From positions 27,025,871-27,089,870 of the forward strand of contig OY747707.1 of NCBI GenBank assembly GCA_963556495.2: a stretch of DNA of 64,000 nucleotides, given 5' to 3'. Source of the stretch: Valencia hispanica (taxonomy: Eukaryota > Chordata > Actinopteri > Cyprinodontiformes > Valenciidae). Positions 23,301-36,553 of this stretch are shown here, piece by piece. The translations under genes were made by a program, and so were the position numbers. Each line of letters starts with the position of its first letter. Position 1 is the first letter of the stretch. Below the pieces are notes generated by a model. The model searched no databases. It had not been told where the DNA came from and saw only the letters and a list, made by a program, of their open reading frames with translations.

Positions 23301-26300
23301 AGTTCATTAGGAGGAGCTGGCTCTGTTTCAGGGTAATTTTTTCCTCCTTACAATAATTCTAGTCATTTGAAAGTGCAGTGATAATATGCACTTTTCATTG
23401 ACAACTAATTGTTCTGAGAGTTGATGTTTAAAGAGAAACACAAACATTATTGACATAATACACAATATTATTAAAGCATATAAAGCAACTGCAACACAAT
23501 GCAATTAAATGTATCGCTATATTTACCATAAACAATGACCAATTGCAAAGTTTTGCTTAAAAGCTAACAGTGCCATCAATGCTGCAAAAAATCTGAGCAG
23601 AAGTCTCAAAATATGTGGTTGTTAAGCAACTCGGTGGCCTCTGTTTTTTAGTCTTTTTTAACCTCTCTTAGCATCCCATTATCTTTGATGGCAACATTAG
23701 CTTATTTCTCTGACTGTAGATATGGGCAACTAAAGGCTGATTTTTGTTTAGGGACATTTTCTGACTTGTGACGATCACCACACATCCTAAAGAATGACAT
23801 TTTGTCTTGCTTAACCACTTTGAAGAATGATTAAAATGTGCTAGGCACATATGTTAAAACCCTTCAATTATAGATTTAAAAATGGCAGTTATATTTACTT
23901 TTTTAAAGAAATGTAAGGGGGACCATTATTTGTGGCTTTAGCAAATTTCTTTAGGGAAAATTCCCAAGTGGGATTTTTTTTCTGACTCTAGAAAATGTGC
24001 TAAAATTAACGTTTTTTCCCCCTAAATGTATCATTTTGGGATTATATTACTGCAGTAAAAAAAATGCTGTTCAGTTGTTAAGGGGTATCAATAAGTATCT
24101 GGAGGAAGCTGCAAGAACTTTTAAGATATTCATGCACAAAATGATAAAAAGGATTGCAAAGCGAAAAAAAAAAACCCCACAAACATAGAGGCATTAAAAA
24201 TCTTACGAATAATCTATAGTGAACACAGATGTAGAGAAACAACCCAAAACAGTTTGTGTTGTGTGTCTTTCTCACTGAGTTTTTTTTTTTCTTTCATCTT
24301 CATTAAATCAAGTTGGGGCCTCATCCAGATCTGCCCATATGCCTGATTTTAAACTGAAGGACAGATGTGTCCCTCTGTAACCAAATGTTGAGACATAAAC
24401 ATGATGGGATGTGTCCAGGCAGTGAAAGGCAGCAGCTCACTGTGGACTCTCTGAGTTATCAAACAAACCCAGATGCCCTCCCCATGCAGTGACAAAGCGT
24501 CTGTCGCCTCTGCCCATTCAGCCACACACACGGTGGAGTGAATGTTTAATGACAACACAAGCCACAGAGTGAAGGACTTGTGACGGCAGTGTCCTCTGAC
24601 ATTTGTGTCCTCTGTTGCAGCAGATGGTCAGGGTGTGTTATCCACAATCGGTGCCAGACTCAACCCAAACCAGATTTACATATAGAGGAAACCAGCAATA
24701 AATAAATGCTGGGAGATAATAGGAAGAAATATCTTAAACTCCTTAGATTCTATTATGTTTTTTTGTTTCCTTTTTTCTTTTGAAACAAACATGGAAGGAT
24801 TGGTGTGTATATATTGCACATAAGACAAACTGGTTTAAAATATTTATTTCCTTTAATAGACAACAATCAGAATTTCCTTTAACAAAACACAAACATTCAA
24901 TGTGGTTACATGGAGTTTTTCCTCATTGTAAAACATATAACATAACAGAAGCTGAACTCAATACTGGCTGCACAATTTTATGTTGTCAATGAGCTATTGA
25001 GGTGTCTTAGAATGCACCTTTATTCATCATATTATCATCATAACCATAAATAAAAAACTTCTTGTGGCTTAATCCTTCTTAAAATAGGATGTAAATTCAT
25101 TGCTGTGTAGATTTCTTTAGATAGGGTTATGTGGTCTCATTTCACTTCTTTTTACATTTGCAGACAAAAACATTCACCAATAAAATTTGCTTTTAGACAA
25201 GCACATTTCTAACAGGTGCATTTGCATTCAACTTTCTATCATTGATAGTAGCAACATTAACATGGTAACATGCATTAGTAAAATTAAATCATTTCCTGTG
25301 AAAAAACTCAAACTATACAGTATAAAATATCTTAGCTCTGAAATTAATTGTTTTTCAGTCAAATACTTTTTATATATCAGTTCAGCTGCTTTGGTGGGAA
25401 ATCCGGTCTTTTTCCGAAGCTTCATAATCCACAATGAGATGCGATGACAACAAAGCAGAACAGGAGGCGCTTAACAAAGAACAAAGCGACTGGAAAAAAA
25501 AAGAAAAACTGCATTTGTCACCAGATTTCTTGCCTTTTTTTGCTTCTTATTACATCTTCAACGAGCTCTTTTTAAAATCAATATCACAATCTCTATATAT
25601 TTTAATGTAGGATTGGATGAGGCTCACTTGCACGGAGGAGTCATCGCGATAGGTTCCCGCAGCAATGATGTGCAGACCAGCTTTCCTGGAGACATGATTG
25701 AAGTGTGATGCTGCACCCTGAATGGACGATTATTCCCGTAGTACAGCCAATAAGCCGAATATTTTACAAGTGAAGCTGCTTTTCTCCACTGCAGTCCTTG
25801 CATAAAATCTTTCCGTCATTCTTGGTAACATGCATTATAAAAACTAAAACAAAACTAAAGAAAAAAAATCAGATGATGTTTCCACCACACCCTGTGCATA
25901 GTTTAAAGGCCACCAGAATATCTTGTTGTCATTAATAGTTGGTCCACTTCCACGGATGTAAATATCAGCCTCCACGGGGAGGGCGTGGTCTGGTCGGCTT
26001 GTGTCCAATCAGACACAAAATGAGCTCCATCAGATGGAGTTCTTATGGGTTGATTTAGCCTAGTTTTCAGCTGTAAATTACAATAAAGATGAATAAAATA
26101 AGAACATTTAATTAGGCTAAGACAATTAAACATGTTTCTTTGCGTATGATTACACCAATAAATTGTGGTCTATTTGCACGCACATCCGTTTAGAGAGAGA
26201 GAGCTCCATGTCCGTACTGCCATTACGTTTCTCTTTTACAAAACAGCTTCCAGCAAAGGAACTATGCCGCTGCAGTTTCTAAATGAGGTGAAGCCTTCTT

Positions 26301-26959
26301 AGATCATGACAGATAGTTACATTTGATCTAAGCTGCTCGCAGTTCGCACTAAACATAATCTTGGAGGACAATACATTTTAGTCAATAAAACTATTAACAT
26401 TTTATAAAAGTACATTCGTTTGGAAATGAATTGTTTGATAATGAGTGAATTCTAACAATAGAGTGACAAATCCTAACTAAACATTTTGATCAGAATTAAA
26501 TTAAAAATGATGAATAAATCAACGGTTATTCTCATTTATTGTGTGCAGTAAATCCTCTGTTCATACGATTTGTATAATGAATGACTACTTAGTTGAAACC
26601 AAATATTTACATGTTATTAAAAAAAACATACATTTTTTTCTTTGCTGTTTGAGGTAAAATGAAACAAGATTTTTCTGTTTTAGGTCAGTTAGGATAACCA
26701 ATAATATTTCTATTTGCTATATGTCAGAATAATAAGAGAGAAGACAAGTTATTTTTACTTCTTTCTGCAAAGTATAAATGTAGATATGGGAATGTTAAGC
26801 CCCCATGCCATCTGGAAGGAGATGGGTTCTGTGTCTGAGAGATGAATGTGTTTTGGTCTGTATCAACCCCAGAACTAAAGTAAAAGACCTTGTGAAGATA
26901 CAGGCTAAAGCTTGCACGAGAGTTTCATTATCCTCAATGAAATGAGTCCTGTACCAAAA
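23301..26959. other. Intergenic, no gene
   Basis: No cellular gene was recognised. Bases 24300-24660 and 25600-25830 are complex and less AT-rich than their surroundings and may be regulatory. A 23-codon minus-strand frame (25835-25764) with two cysteines was noted but is too short to support. Confidence 0.4.
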
Positions 26960-27750
26960 TGGACGGAACTCATTCAGACTGGAAGAAACCCTTACTCCAA
27001 AAACAACAACAGTAACAAAGTCGGATTACAATTTTCAAATGCACCCATGGACTAAGACATTAAATTTTGAAGCCATGCTCTATGGCCTGAGGATCCTAAA
27101 GTTCATATCATCATTGTTATGTTTAAAAGAAAAATAAGCTTGCAAGCCTGAGAACACCATCTCAACAGAGCACAGCCGTGTCAGCATCCTATTGTGTGGG
27201 GGTTTTGCAGCAGAAGGAGGGACTAGTGCACTTCTCAAAATAGATATTATGCAAAAATAACATTAGGCTATGTGGAAACAATAAAGCAACATCTCATAGC
27301 ATCAGACAGGAAGTTAAAGCTTGGGCATATTGAGTCTTTCCAATGGACAATTATCCAAAGCATACCAGCAAATTAGCTTCAAAGTGCCTTATTGACACTA
27401 AAGTCAGTGTTTTTGAGTGGCCATCAAAAAGTCCTCATCTCAATCCCATATAGAATTTGTGAGAAGGGATGGAAGACTGTGTGTAACCAAGTTGACCCAG
27501 AAACCTGACCCAGTTATGCCTGTTCTCTCAGGAGGAATGGGCCAAAATTACAGCAAACTACACTCAGAAGCTTAATGATGTCCATAATATCAGAACCAAA
27601 TCATAATGAAAGTAAAACAAATAAATTATTATATTTAGCAAATAGAAATAGATTAGGTAACCTAACGGGAAATGTTTTTGAGAGAGGAATAAAAATGACA
27701 TGTGTTTTTTATACCGTGCATGTAAATTTCTGGTTCTTACTGAACCAATT
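26960..27750 (+). mobile_element. Degraded Tc1-like transposon fragment (second subfamily)
   Basis: Near 27338-27450 the sequence retains a decayed DNYPKHT-like catalytic block and then EWPSKSPHLNPI, the second Asp and Glu regions of a Tc1 transposase. The right end near 27700-27740 (ataccgtgcatgtaaatttctggtt) resembles salmonid-type Tc1 termini. Multiple stops make it inactive. Confidence 0.75.
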
Positions 27751-29726
27751 CGGTAAAGGTAAAACCCGTGATAAGACAAGCAGTTCATAAGGTTTCTGTG
27801 TTGGGACAAGAATTTATGTTTGTGCCCAACAATAACTTGTTTAGCCCTACCACTAATGCTAAAGTCAGGCTTGCTAGCAAGCTGAGCTTCCTAACCCTGA
27901 GACAGTTGTTTCCAGTGCAGAAGGTCTCAGCTGTGGTTGTCAGGGAAACTGTTGTCATGCCATCTTTTTAGGGTAGAACTGAAACGTCTAGTTCAACAAG
28001 ATTTTATGCCATCAAAACCAATTCTTATTTTGTATTCCGTTTTACTTTTGGAGAACAAAACAGGCGAGTAAAAGCATCTAAATAATAAACCTTTTACAAC
28101 GTTTTGAAAATTGCTTGAATTTTAACTTACTTAAGTCTTTTAGTTGTTACAAAACGTCTGCTCTGAAATAGACCTACTGATGAAAATTCATTAAAAATAA
28201 CTAAAAGTTGTTTTTTTTTTACAACAATTTAGAAGTTTGTTTTATCCGGTAAGAGGCATACCAAAAACATGAACTGAGGATCAATTTGCTCTTTTTGGAG
28301 CTGTTAAATTCTGATGTTTATTAATTTCCAGCTAATAGAATAGCTATTTCATTTGTATATCTCTAAACTACTTATCCCGCCTTTAGGTTTAATAGGTAAG
28401 TTACTAAAACTATTTTAGTACATATAGTTTAGTGAAATATAGTCTATACCATCAGTTATGTGTCTATGTTTTTACCTAGAGACACATAATCTACCAACTC
28501 TTCTTTTTAGCTGAAATCCATGCCAAAATTAGAATTGATCATATGAGCAATCCTATTTTTGGGACGGATTTCAATTTAATGACTTGATCTGCACAGAAAG
28601 TGGAGCATCAGAGCACAGCAGGGGTAAAATGGCCGCCATACCCTGAACACTGGACTGATTTGCACAACCTCCCCCCCACTAGCTCAAATGATTTAGTATG
28701 ACTCTTTGTTTTGAAAGATCAGATCAATTTAATAGCTTTTGTTTGAAGGGATTTGTTTTAACTGCGCGCTCAGACGGCTGTCTGGCATGAGGGAAAGTTT
28801 AAGGGAATGAAAGTGACTGTGAACCTGCTCAGATTTAAAGCCGCTGATCATTTCTGTGACAAGAGTTTCATTTGCCTTCATGCGCTCTTAAATCCCGGGA
28901 TCTATCATCTTAGAGAAAATCAGAACATCTTACTCTCTCTCTCTCTTTTTTTTTCTTTTAAATTCTCTACCCCCACCATTCAAGATTGGCTCGGTTAGAA
29001 ATGTGTTTTTTGGATTTGGAATGCAAATGCTTTGTTCTCATGGAGGGGGAATCAGCGAGGAGCCTGAAAGCGACGAGTTTTTGATTAATGAGCTTTGAAA
29101 TGGCTCTCCAGGAGCAATAAAGGATGAACTGCTCTTTCTACCCCCTCTCTCTTTCTCAGGCACACACACGCGCACGCACACACGCATAAAAACGCACGCA
29201 AACACACACATTCACACACACGCAACACACACATCGCCGCGTCTCTCCCAATGTCAAAGCACCACCATGTATTTTCTTTTTTTTCTTTTTTGTGTTTTTT
29301 TTATTGGTATCAGTCTGCTTTATTAGTATTTTGAAATCAATTAAACCGCCTTGAGCTTATTTTGTCCTTTCTATTGCACGGGGGAGGTGGGCTAATCATT
29401 TGGCCGGGTCTTAAAATATGATAAGTGACATGTGGAGGATGCAGTAAGCCCATAGACTCACTTACCTCCATACCAATAAAACATCAATATTAGTGGGAGT
29501 CTTTTATTCCGCTAAAATGCACTTTGCATTGGGAGCATAAAGCCGTCTGATGAGTTTTAGATATCCTGGTTTCTAATTATTGATCATCTCTGCCTGTTTG
29601 GACTGTACAGTAATGGCTGTGGGTCAATAAACCTTCTTTGCGCTGCTACAGTGGCAGCAAGGAGACGCTGCGACGCTTTTGTACAGAAACCAACAAATTG
29701 CAATAAGTGAATACAAGTTTAAGCAC
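27751..29726. other. Region downstream of hoxd3a, candidate regulatory DNA
   Basis: It contains a CA-rich low-complexity block (29158-29235) and two complex stretches (28560-29130 and 29430-29660) with no coding content. The latter includes a good minus-strand splice donor (GGAG|GTAAGTG at about 29467-29459). No hoxd1 homeobox is seen. Confidence 0.4.
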
Positions 29727-29732
29727 TTTATT
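29727..29732 (-). terminator. Candidate hoxd3a polyadenylation signal
   Basis: AATAAA on the minus strand, about 940 bases after the hoxd3a stop, gives a plausible 3' UTR of 29.7-30.67 kb. Other AATAAA hexamers occur nearer the stop, so the site is not certain. Confidence 0.35.
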
Positions 29733-30671
29733 TACAAAATGTTAAACACAATAAAATATAACATTTCAATATCATCGAGGTTTCATAAATTTATGGATGC
29801 CCAACTGAATGGAAAAACAATGGAAGACAAATAATTATGATAACAAAAACGCATAAGACTACACAAAATGTCATGCTGGTGTGCGTAATATTTGATTTTT
29901 CGATAGTCTACGTTTCGCTTAAGGTTTTGACACAAGATTAACCGTGGACATGTTTTTGCTATAAAATGTCTCCATTTATCCCAGATTTATACAATTCGAA
30001 ATGCTCCTTCCCCCACCAATAATTCGTAGCATTTCTAGAAAACAAAAACCCTGTTTTGCCCAACAAGTGCACCGCTCTGTCCGATCCGCCAACGGAAATC
30101 CACTTTATAAATACTCGCATAATAAACGATAAATAATGTGCAATACAAAAGCAATTAAATAATTAAATAGGCTATATGTTATAGTGCCGGAGATTATGCA
30201 AAATTAATGACGCAATAAATAAATAGGGTGGGGAGAAATGAAATCCTTTAACAAACAGACAATTGTTTTTCTTTTTTTCCGCTAAAAATCTTTCCATCTA
30301 AGGATGAGCTTCTACTTTTTCTGATCTACAAGACTTACCTTCAAGTAACGGCATGAAATATTCAGTCAAACATTGCGCATTGCACTTGAGAATAAACAAA
30401 AAGGGAAAGACAAAAAAGCGAAAAAAAGGAGCTATTAACAATCAGGCTATAGCTTCTCCAAATTTTAAGAGAAATGGACAAAGCTGTATTATTTAGAAAA
30501 TAATTACACAATAGCATTAATAATAATATCAATAATACTGTCATAGTACACACGGCTCGCTCAGAGCGTAGTTAATAGTCTAGTGAGGTAATAAAAAAGA
30601 GCGCAACGTAATTTGGCACACACACACACACACACGCACACACGCACGCACGCACAAGAAACGTCATAATA
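29733..30671 (-). other. hoxd3a: Probable hoxd3a 3' UTR
   Basis: AT-rich DNA directly downstream of the hoxd3a stop codon, with a short CA/CGCA repeat at 30617-30656. It holds no other gene. Confidence 0.45.
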
Positions 30672-33132
30672 TTACAAATGCGTCAGTTTAGGCGCTTCCT
30701 GAATCCTTCCCTGAGAAACTTGGTGAGAGGTGAGGTCTGTGTACGTTGGGTGGGGGTCACACGGTCCGTGGTGGTGGTTTCCTGGGATCTGAGCGGCACA
30801 GCTGTAGTCCACGCTGGTGGATGATGGGTGGGGGAGATGCCCGAGGTTGAACATGGGGCCCGAGGCTGGCATGGAATCAACAAAGTTCCCACCCACGTAT
30901 ACAGGGCTGCCTTGCAAATTGGCGTTGGCGAAACCCCCGTTGCTCTGCATGCCATGATGCTCGTACTCGGAGCCCGGGTAGCGCTTCTGCTGAGGGATGC
31001 AGCCGCCCAGCGGCGCCGTGTACGCTGCCAGGCCATACATGTTCTGCTGGGGCTTGGCAAAGGGCGGCGGCGAGGGCGCGTCGTAGCTGAGGCTGTTCAC
31101 GTTTTGAAGCTGGCCCGCATATCCGGTGTGATTGGGCCCGCTCAGTGGCGGGCTTCTGTCCGGGGAGTGTCCCATGGGGGAATGCGCCAGCCCCTTAGAC
31201 TTCTGGTCCTTTTTATATTTCATCCTTCTGTTCTGAAACCAAATCTTTATCTGGCGCTCGGTGAGGTTCAACAGATTGGCCATCTCCACCCTCCGTGGGC
31301 GACAAAGGTAGCGGTTAAAGTGAAACTCCTTCTCGAGCTCCACAAGCTGCGCACTGGTGTAAGCAGTTCTGACCCGCTTGGAAGCTGGTCCGGGTGGGCT
31401 TTTCTCATCACTCACCTCCCCACCTGAGGAGAAAACCACAGCATCATCTTAGCATTATTGTGCAACACGAAAAGCAGTTCGTCTGAGCTGCAAGCATGTC
31501 AAGACCCAGTCTCAAACAGAGCCGGCCCAAGGTTGAACAAGGCCAGGGGTGTTGCCAACCATCGGGGCATACTGGGACACAAGATCTAAATATTAACACC
31601 CGGTCTGGAATACAAAATATTTACTCGGCTATGATTTTATTTTAAGTGTTTTATTCATGTATATTTTGTATATTATTACTAATACGTTTGACATTTTATT
31701 CATTTTGTAGGCTAAGTGTTTTATTTTCTTCTATGTGTTTCATGTGTTTTATTCTGTTATATTCTTTGCTCAGTGCTTGCTGTTTTTTAAAGTGCTTGAT
31801 CAAAATAAAAAAAGTTGGCTTAGCTAACCTGGCTTTGAAATAGGTTGAAGGGAACACCACTTGTTAACTTTAACCAGCTTTTCTACTGAATTTACTGAGT
31901 TTGTATTTCGATGTTAAACTAAACTCTCCTTTAGAGTTGAAATATACATTATAGCTTACCTGTGTTTGCATAAATGTATCCAGAATTTATTAAATGCTCT
32001 GAACTTTTATTGTTAAAATGTAAACAAAACTGTCTTCACAATGCAATCTTGACTGCACAAACAGCATAATTCATTAGACTTTCCTTATTCCTTGATATAT
32101 TCCTTGTAGCAATTTGACTTTTAGACTTTGTAATGGTGTTTTAAATGAACTTTTAGGCACTTTGTTGTTTAACTGTTGCAACTATTTGATGGATTTTGAT
32201 GAGAGCAATTAAATGGGGGGGGGGAAGGTAGACATATTCTGGTATACCACCAGAAAATGGATCTGAAGTTGCCAGTTGAATGAGGCTCAAAGCCAAATTT
32301 TATTGGGGGCCTCTATGCAGTTTAGCCTACCAATCAACACAGCACCTCCGACCTCACTGCATTGTTAAAGTGTGCTGGAACTTGTACTTTTTGCATTTAA
32401 TACAACTTGTGTTATAGTTCGCCAGAGATGATTAACCTTAAGGCTACTGCAGAATGTGTTGCTTAAGTTAATCACTTCAAACTGTTTAGTAAATAAATAG
32501 CAAAGTGCTTATATGGAACATATTTTAATTTATTCCAATATTTAATTTTGAGTAATGATTCTATGAATCTTTCCTAAGCTAACACAAGAGAGAGAAAACA
32601 AGACATGACATTTGTTGCGCATATTGTTCCTAATGAATTCAATACATTTTGGGATCTGGTAGAAGTCTTTTCAGCTGTTTTTTTCCGGTTAGAGTAGGCC
32701 ATATAAGTACTACAACAAAGTGGGAAATGTTTAGAGGTGAAAAGTCCTTTCCACAATGACTCTGCTAACATAACTGTCAAACTAGGTAGGGTTTACTTCA
32801 TATGTGTTGTCAACATGTCCTGCATAATTCTGTCTCTTGGGAGCAATGGTGGTAAAGTTTGCTTGTACCTCAGGCCGGCCCTGCATGGTATTCACACACA
32901 CACATACGCACCATCAGTATCTCTACCTGTAGTAGCACAGTTGTTGATGTTTTTCTGCTTTGAGTTCTGCCTGGTCTCCTTCATCCAGGGAAAGATTTGC
33001 TTGGCGAGTGCCGGGGTGGCAGCGCCCGACGCGCTGGCGTTTGTGGACTTCTTCTTCTGGGATGTGGAGCTGTTGGAGCTCGGGGAGGATGCAGACAGTG
33101 GGGGTACCTGCTGCTCAGAAATACCGTTCGCT

Positions 33133-33164
<32 letters not shown>

Positions 33165-33404
33165 GCTGTTGTTGCTCTGACCGCTGCTTTGCCGCATGCA
33201 GTCCCCGTTCAGGTCACTGTCTTTGAGGGCCGGAGGTGGCCTGACGGCAGAGGTCTGAATAGGACACACCGAGCCTTGGTAATCAGCGTCAATATTAGCA
33301 GCAGGATAGGACTGGTGAGCAGGGCCGTAGCTGTATGAGTCTGGTTTGGGGTAGGTGTAGCCTCCAAACAGTCCAGAGTTATCGTAATAGGTTGCCTTCT
33401 GCAT
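30672..33404 (-). CDS. hoxd3a: Homeobox protein Hox-D3a
   Basis: Two coding exons, 33404-32927 and 31423-30672, joined in phase 1 (CAG|GTAGAG donor, CTCAG acceptor), encode 409 residues. The protein is an Antp-class transcription factor that sets anterior identities (hindbrain, pharyngeal arches, cervical somites in other vertebrates). The N-terminus [16 protein letters not shown] is the paralog-3 signature. The PBX-binding hexapeptide IFPWMK is at 137-142 and the homeodomain at about 174-233, with [11 protein letters not shown] in helix 3. The long C-terminal tail ends EAPKLTHL, as in HOXD3. A Ser/Asn/Gln-rich tract (about 73-93) is partly encoded by CAG-type repeats. Together these identify group 3 and favour D over A or B. 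An acceptor at 33483-33485 shows that the start-codon exon is spliced to upstream leader exons. Confidence 0.96.
31424..32926 (-). other. hoxd3a: hoxd3a coding intron
   Basis: A 1,503-bp intron with a GT (32926-32925) and AG (31425-31424) boundary. It includes a short poly-G run near 32216-32224. No transposon is seen. Confidence 0.9.
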
Positions 33405-33482
33405 TTTGTGGATTCAAAGCCACAAAATGGGTGGTGAATTTTCAAGTGATTGGTGTTTCCCACAGTTGCTCCAGTATGTGAG
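32927..33482 (-). other. hoxd3a: hoxd3a first coding exon with 5' leader segment
   Basis: A strong acceptor (TTTCTGCCTACAG) ends at 33483 on the minus strand, so the exon starts at 33482 with 78 bases of leader before the ATG at 33404. It ends at the 32927 donor. Confidence 0.75.
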
Positions 33483-34951
33483 CTGTAGGCAGAAACATAT
33501 ATATTGTTACAGCTTTACCACCTTTAATATTAAAAATAAAACAGGGTTACACAAAGAGACCCCCTCCCCCTCACCCCCACCCAAGGGTTGGTCCTCAAAA
33601 CATTTAAATCAAAACTCCAACAGTTCACCAGCTTCAAAGTCCAGCCGTTTGGGACAGTTTTTTCCTTTTCCACAAAGCAGTTAAAATTTAACTTTTTACT
33701 AAAAGGGACCCTCTGGGAGGCTTTAGTAATCCCTCACAAATAAGCTGAATCAGCATTTGTCACACACATACACACAATGCCCTTTTCACTAATCACAGGC
33801 CTCACAAAGCCCATCGCGCACTTATTGTTGTTCCCGTGCACACGCATTCAAGGTTCCATTTTTACGAACGTGAGAGGCTGATATTAAAAGAATTATGAAG
33901 AGGGTGGGCTGTGCGTGAGCGTGCATGAGAGAACGTGCGTGCACGTGAGATAGAGAGGGAGGGAATAAGTGAAGGAGATAGGGTGCGTTGGTGGCACATA
34001 CCTTTTTCATTATAGCTTGCACATGTCACATTTTTAGGTTCCCAATGTTATTCACAGTATATTTATTTGTTGTTAATATTTTCTACTTTTTGTTTTATTT
34101 TACTTCGCAATATGTTTTCAGATTCCTCCCAATCTATTTTATCACAGCAGGGAAAAAAATAAATAAATAACAGCTGTTCTGATAGCAGTTCAATTTTTGT
34201 GACGATTAAAACATTTTAAAACCGAAACAAAAAACATCAGAAAGTCTCGCGTTTACTGTAGGTTGGTGTCTTCTGGAGCTCTGCAGTCTACATCGTGCAT
34301 TACAATTGCACCTGTCAGTGTGGACCGCGGCGAAATTTATGGCCGCAAATGTCCTGGCTGTAAAACGGCCTCAGAGAGGAATGAAAAAGCAAAACACTCC
34401 CCGAGAGTCCGAAACCCCTCAGAAGTGAGAAACTAAGCGTGGGAGGAAGTCAAAGGGAAAGCATGTCATAAAGCCGACCAGGTCTCCTCCGTTTACAATT
34501 CTGCTTCCATTCCGTCTCTGCGGTGCGAGCCAGCAGCTTTAGCTGGACAAACGGAGCCTGTTTTTAAACTAAGACTGTGGTTCATTGGAGTATCTTCTGG
34601 ATAAATTTGCTATTACCCCCCCGCCCTCCAAGCTCTACATTTTTACTGCCTAATTTGCAAGTTTTACTTCAACGTTACAAGTATAGACTGTAAAAAAGAT
34701 GGACTGAAATATTTTCCCAATTGGATTAAATTCGTGTTTTCTGTTTGCGAACCAAACAAGTGGACGTGCAGAAACTGGAGCTTTGGCCTTTATAAAAGAA
34801 TCACGCGCAAATTCAAAGCGGAGGCCGTTCTTCATGCCTTCCTTTGATTCCAGCCCTCTGCGAAATGCGGGGAACATAAATGTACATCCTAACAATGAAT
34901 CACTTAGCTGAGTTGTGCATCTCCTTTCCTAATTAAAGAAATGTTACTCAC
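33483..34951 (-). other. hoxd3a: hoxd3a leader intron with candidate enhancer
   Basis: Non-coding. Bases about 34230-34590 are complex and GC-richer and contain Hox/AbdB-like sites (ATTTATGGCCGC at about 34336, TGTAAAACGG at about 34359). They look like a conserved regulatory block, by inference only. Confidence 0.45.
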
Positions 34952-35008
34952 CGAAATCTGCGAAGATCTCTTCTATGTGGCTCACGCATTCACCGCCTCC
35001 ATTTGGAC
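34952..35008 (-). other. hoxd3a: hoxd3a internal 5' untranslated exon (57 nt)
   Basis: On the minus strand a clear acceptor (TTTGTCTTCTAG) precedes position 35008, and a consensus donor (TTTCG|GTGAGTAA) follows 34952. The 57-base segment begins GTCCAAATGGAGGCG and has its own short upstream open frame (ATG to TGA, six codons). It lies between the upstream donor at 36554 and the coding-exon acceptor at 33482, as expected for a multi-exon leader of a paralog-3 Hox gene. Transcript evidence is not available. Confidence 0.6.
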
Positions 35009-36553
35009 CTAGAAGACAAATACGGTTTAACAATAATATATAATCTCATTGGGTGATATGCGTTTTTTTTGTGCCAATTTGGCAGGAAATATATCCTAAA
35101 TATTCAATGTTAAGTTACGCATCTAAATGTTGATGTTCTTCCTTAAAATAAGCTGATATAAAAAAAATATTCAGTGAATTTAAAGCTTTAAAATAAGCCA
35201 ACAGAATAATCTAAAATTCGTCTAACCACCTAACTTTTTTTTGAAGAATGAAAAGTCTTACATATGCACTTTTGCACAAAGCGACAGGCCAAATATCGAG
35301 CAGACATAAGCGTTTTTTAGTTGACCTTTGGGTCATTCTGCATTAGGCCAAAGTTTAATGAACAACGAGGATTTTTGGCTTCAAGTAGCTAAAAGTCTCC
35401 ACCAAATTCAGATGAGCTTCTGAGCGCTGAGAGAGAAAGACCGACGGGTGGAAAATAAATTGCCAGATTTTTCACCCCCTTCCTTTCAATTGCCACGAGG
35501 ATCAATGCGTAAAAGTATAAAGGGATTTAAAGAATCATTTTATTTTGTGAAATATTTTAGGAACCTCGGTCGATAATTTGCGCCCCGCAGTTGCTGTTGA
35601 GCACCCTAAGTTACTAGTCGGAGACAAGCCTCCCTTTTTAGACGAACTGTGTTTTTCGCCTACGCGTTGTCACGGTAAGTTTGCTCCACACAATGGGTCG
35701 GGACTCGGAGTGGAGTGTTATTATCTCACGCAGTCGGTCAGACCTTCAAAAATGCCCTTAATGTTTCAGTTTAAACAGCCCGTGTTGTTTTTGTTGAAAT
35801 TAAGAAAAATACACGTTTTCTGCTTATGATAAAAAGGAGGAAACAGATGATAATCAGCATTTGTTGCAAAACCAAGTTGCAAGAAATGCATGAAACATCT
35901 ATTTTTGGTGCAGAATGGTCATAATTTAGAAGCTTGTCTGTAAGTAGGGTTGTAAATTATATACTTAGGATTTAAAGAACATGAGCAAGAATAAGGTGAA
36001 ACTTTGTCTCGACGCATCTCTACCTGTTCGATAACAGACAAAAATCCGGATATGGGGGGGGGGGCATTCAATTATGGAATTATTAACTTGAAAATATAGT
36101 TTTCTGTCTCTTGTTATTGGTCAAATTCTTTAAAAAAAGGCTCAAATATGAATCCGTGCAAAATATAGAACGTTGCAGGCTGACAAAGCCATATACAGCT
36201 GAAACCACATAAATCACACCAAACGCCAGTGTGACGATAAGACAACAAATTAATGTGATTTACGATCCAAGAGTCAAAAAAAGAAAAGTTCTTCTCCTTC
36301 TTCTTTTTCTTCTTCTTCTACTTCCTCCGAGCAAGATTTCATAATGGGCTGAAAGGCACAGGACTCAAGCTGTCGATAAAATGTGATTGGTAAAATATAT
36401 TTATTTTTAAGCTTATAGGAAGAGATCGCTGCTCCATATCCGAATATTTAACAAGCCTCACCTCCTCGGACGGAATGCATCATAATATGAATAATCCTTT
36501 GCATTGTATTAACCCGCGGTTAAAGGTTGCTTTCTCGCCATGCAATTGCTTAC
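35009..36553 (-). other. hoxd3a: Leader intron of hoxd3a
   Basis: Non-coding DNA between the predicted leader exons. Poly-C/poly-G and CTT-rich short tracts occur near 36050 and 36295. Bases 36360-36550 are complex and may be regulatory. Confidence 0.4.

Noticed and set aside
25764..25835. 23-codon minus-strand frame MHVTKNDGKILCKDC...
   Set aside because: The CKDC pair looks zinc-finger-like, but the frame is too short and isolated to distinguish from chance.
30828..31427. 199-codon plus-strand frame opposite the hoxd3a homeobox
   Set aside because: Shadow of the hoxd3a coding strand; similar shadows occur opposite hoxd4a, hoxd9a and hoxd10a.
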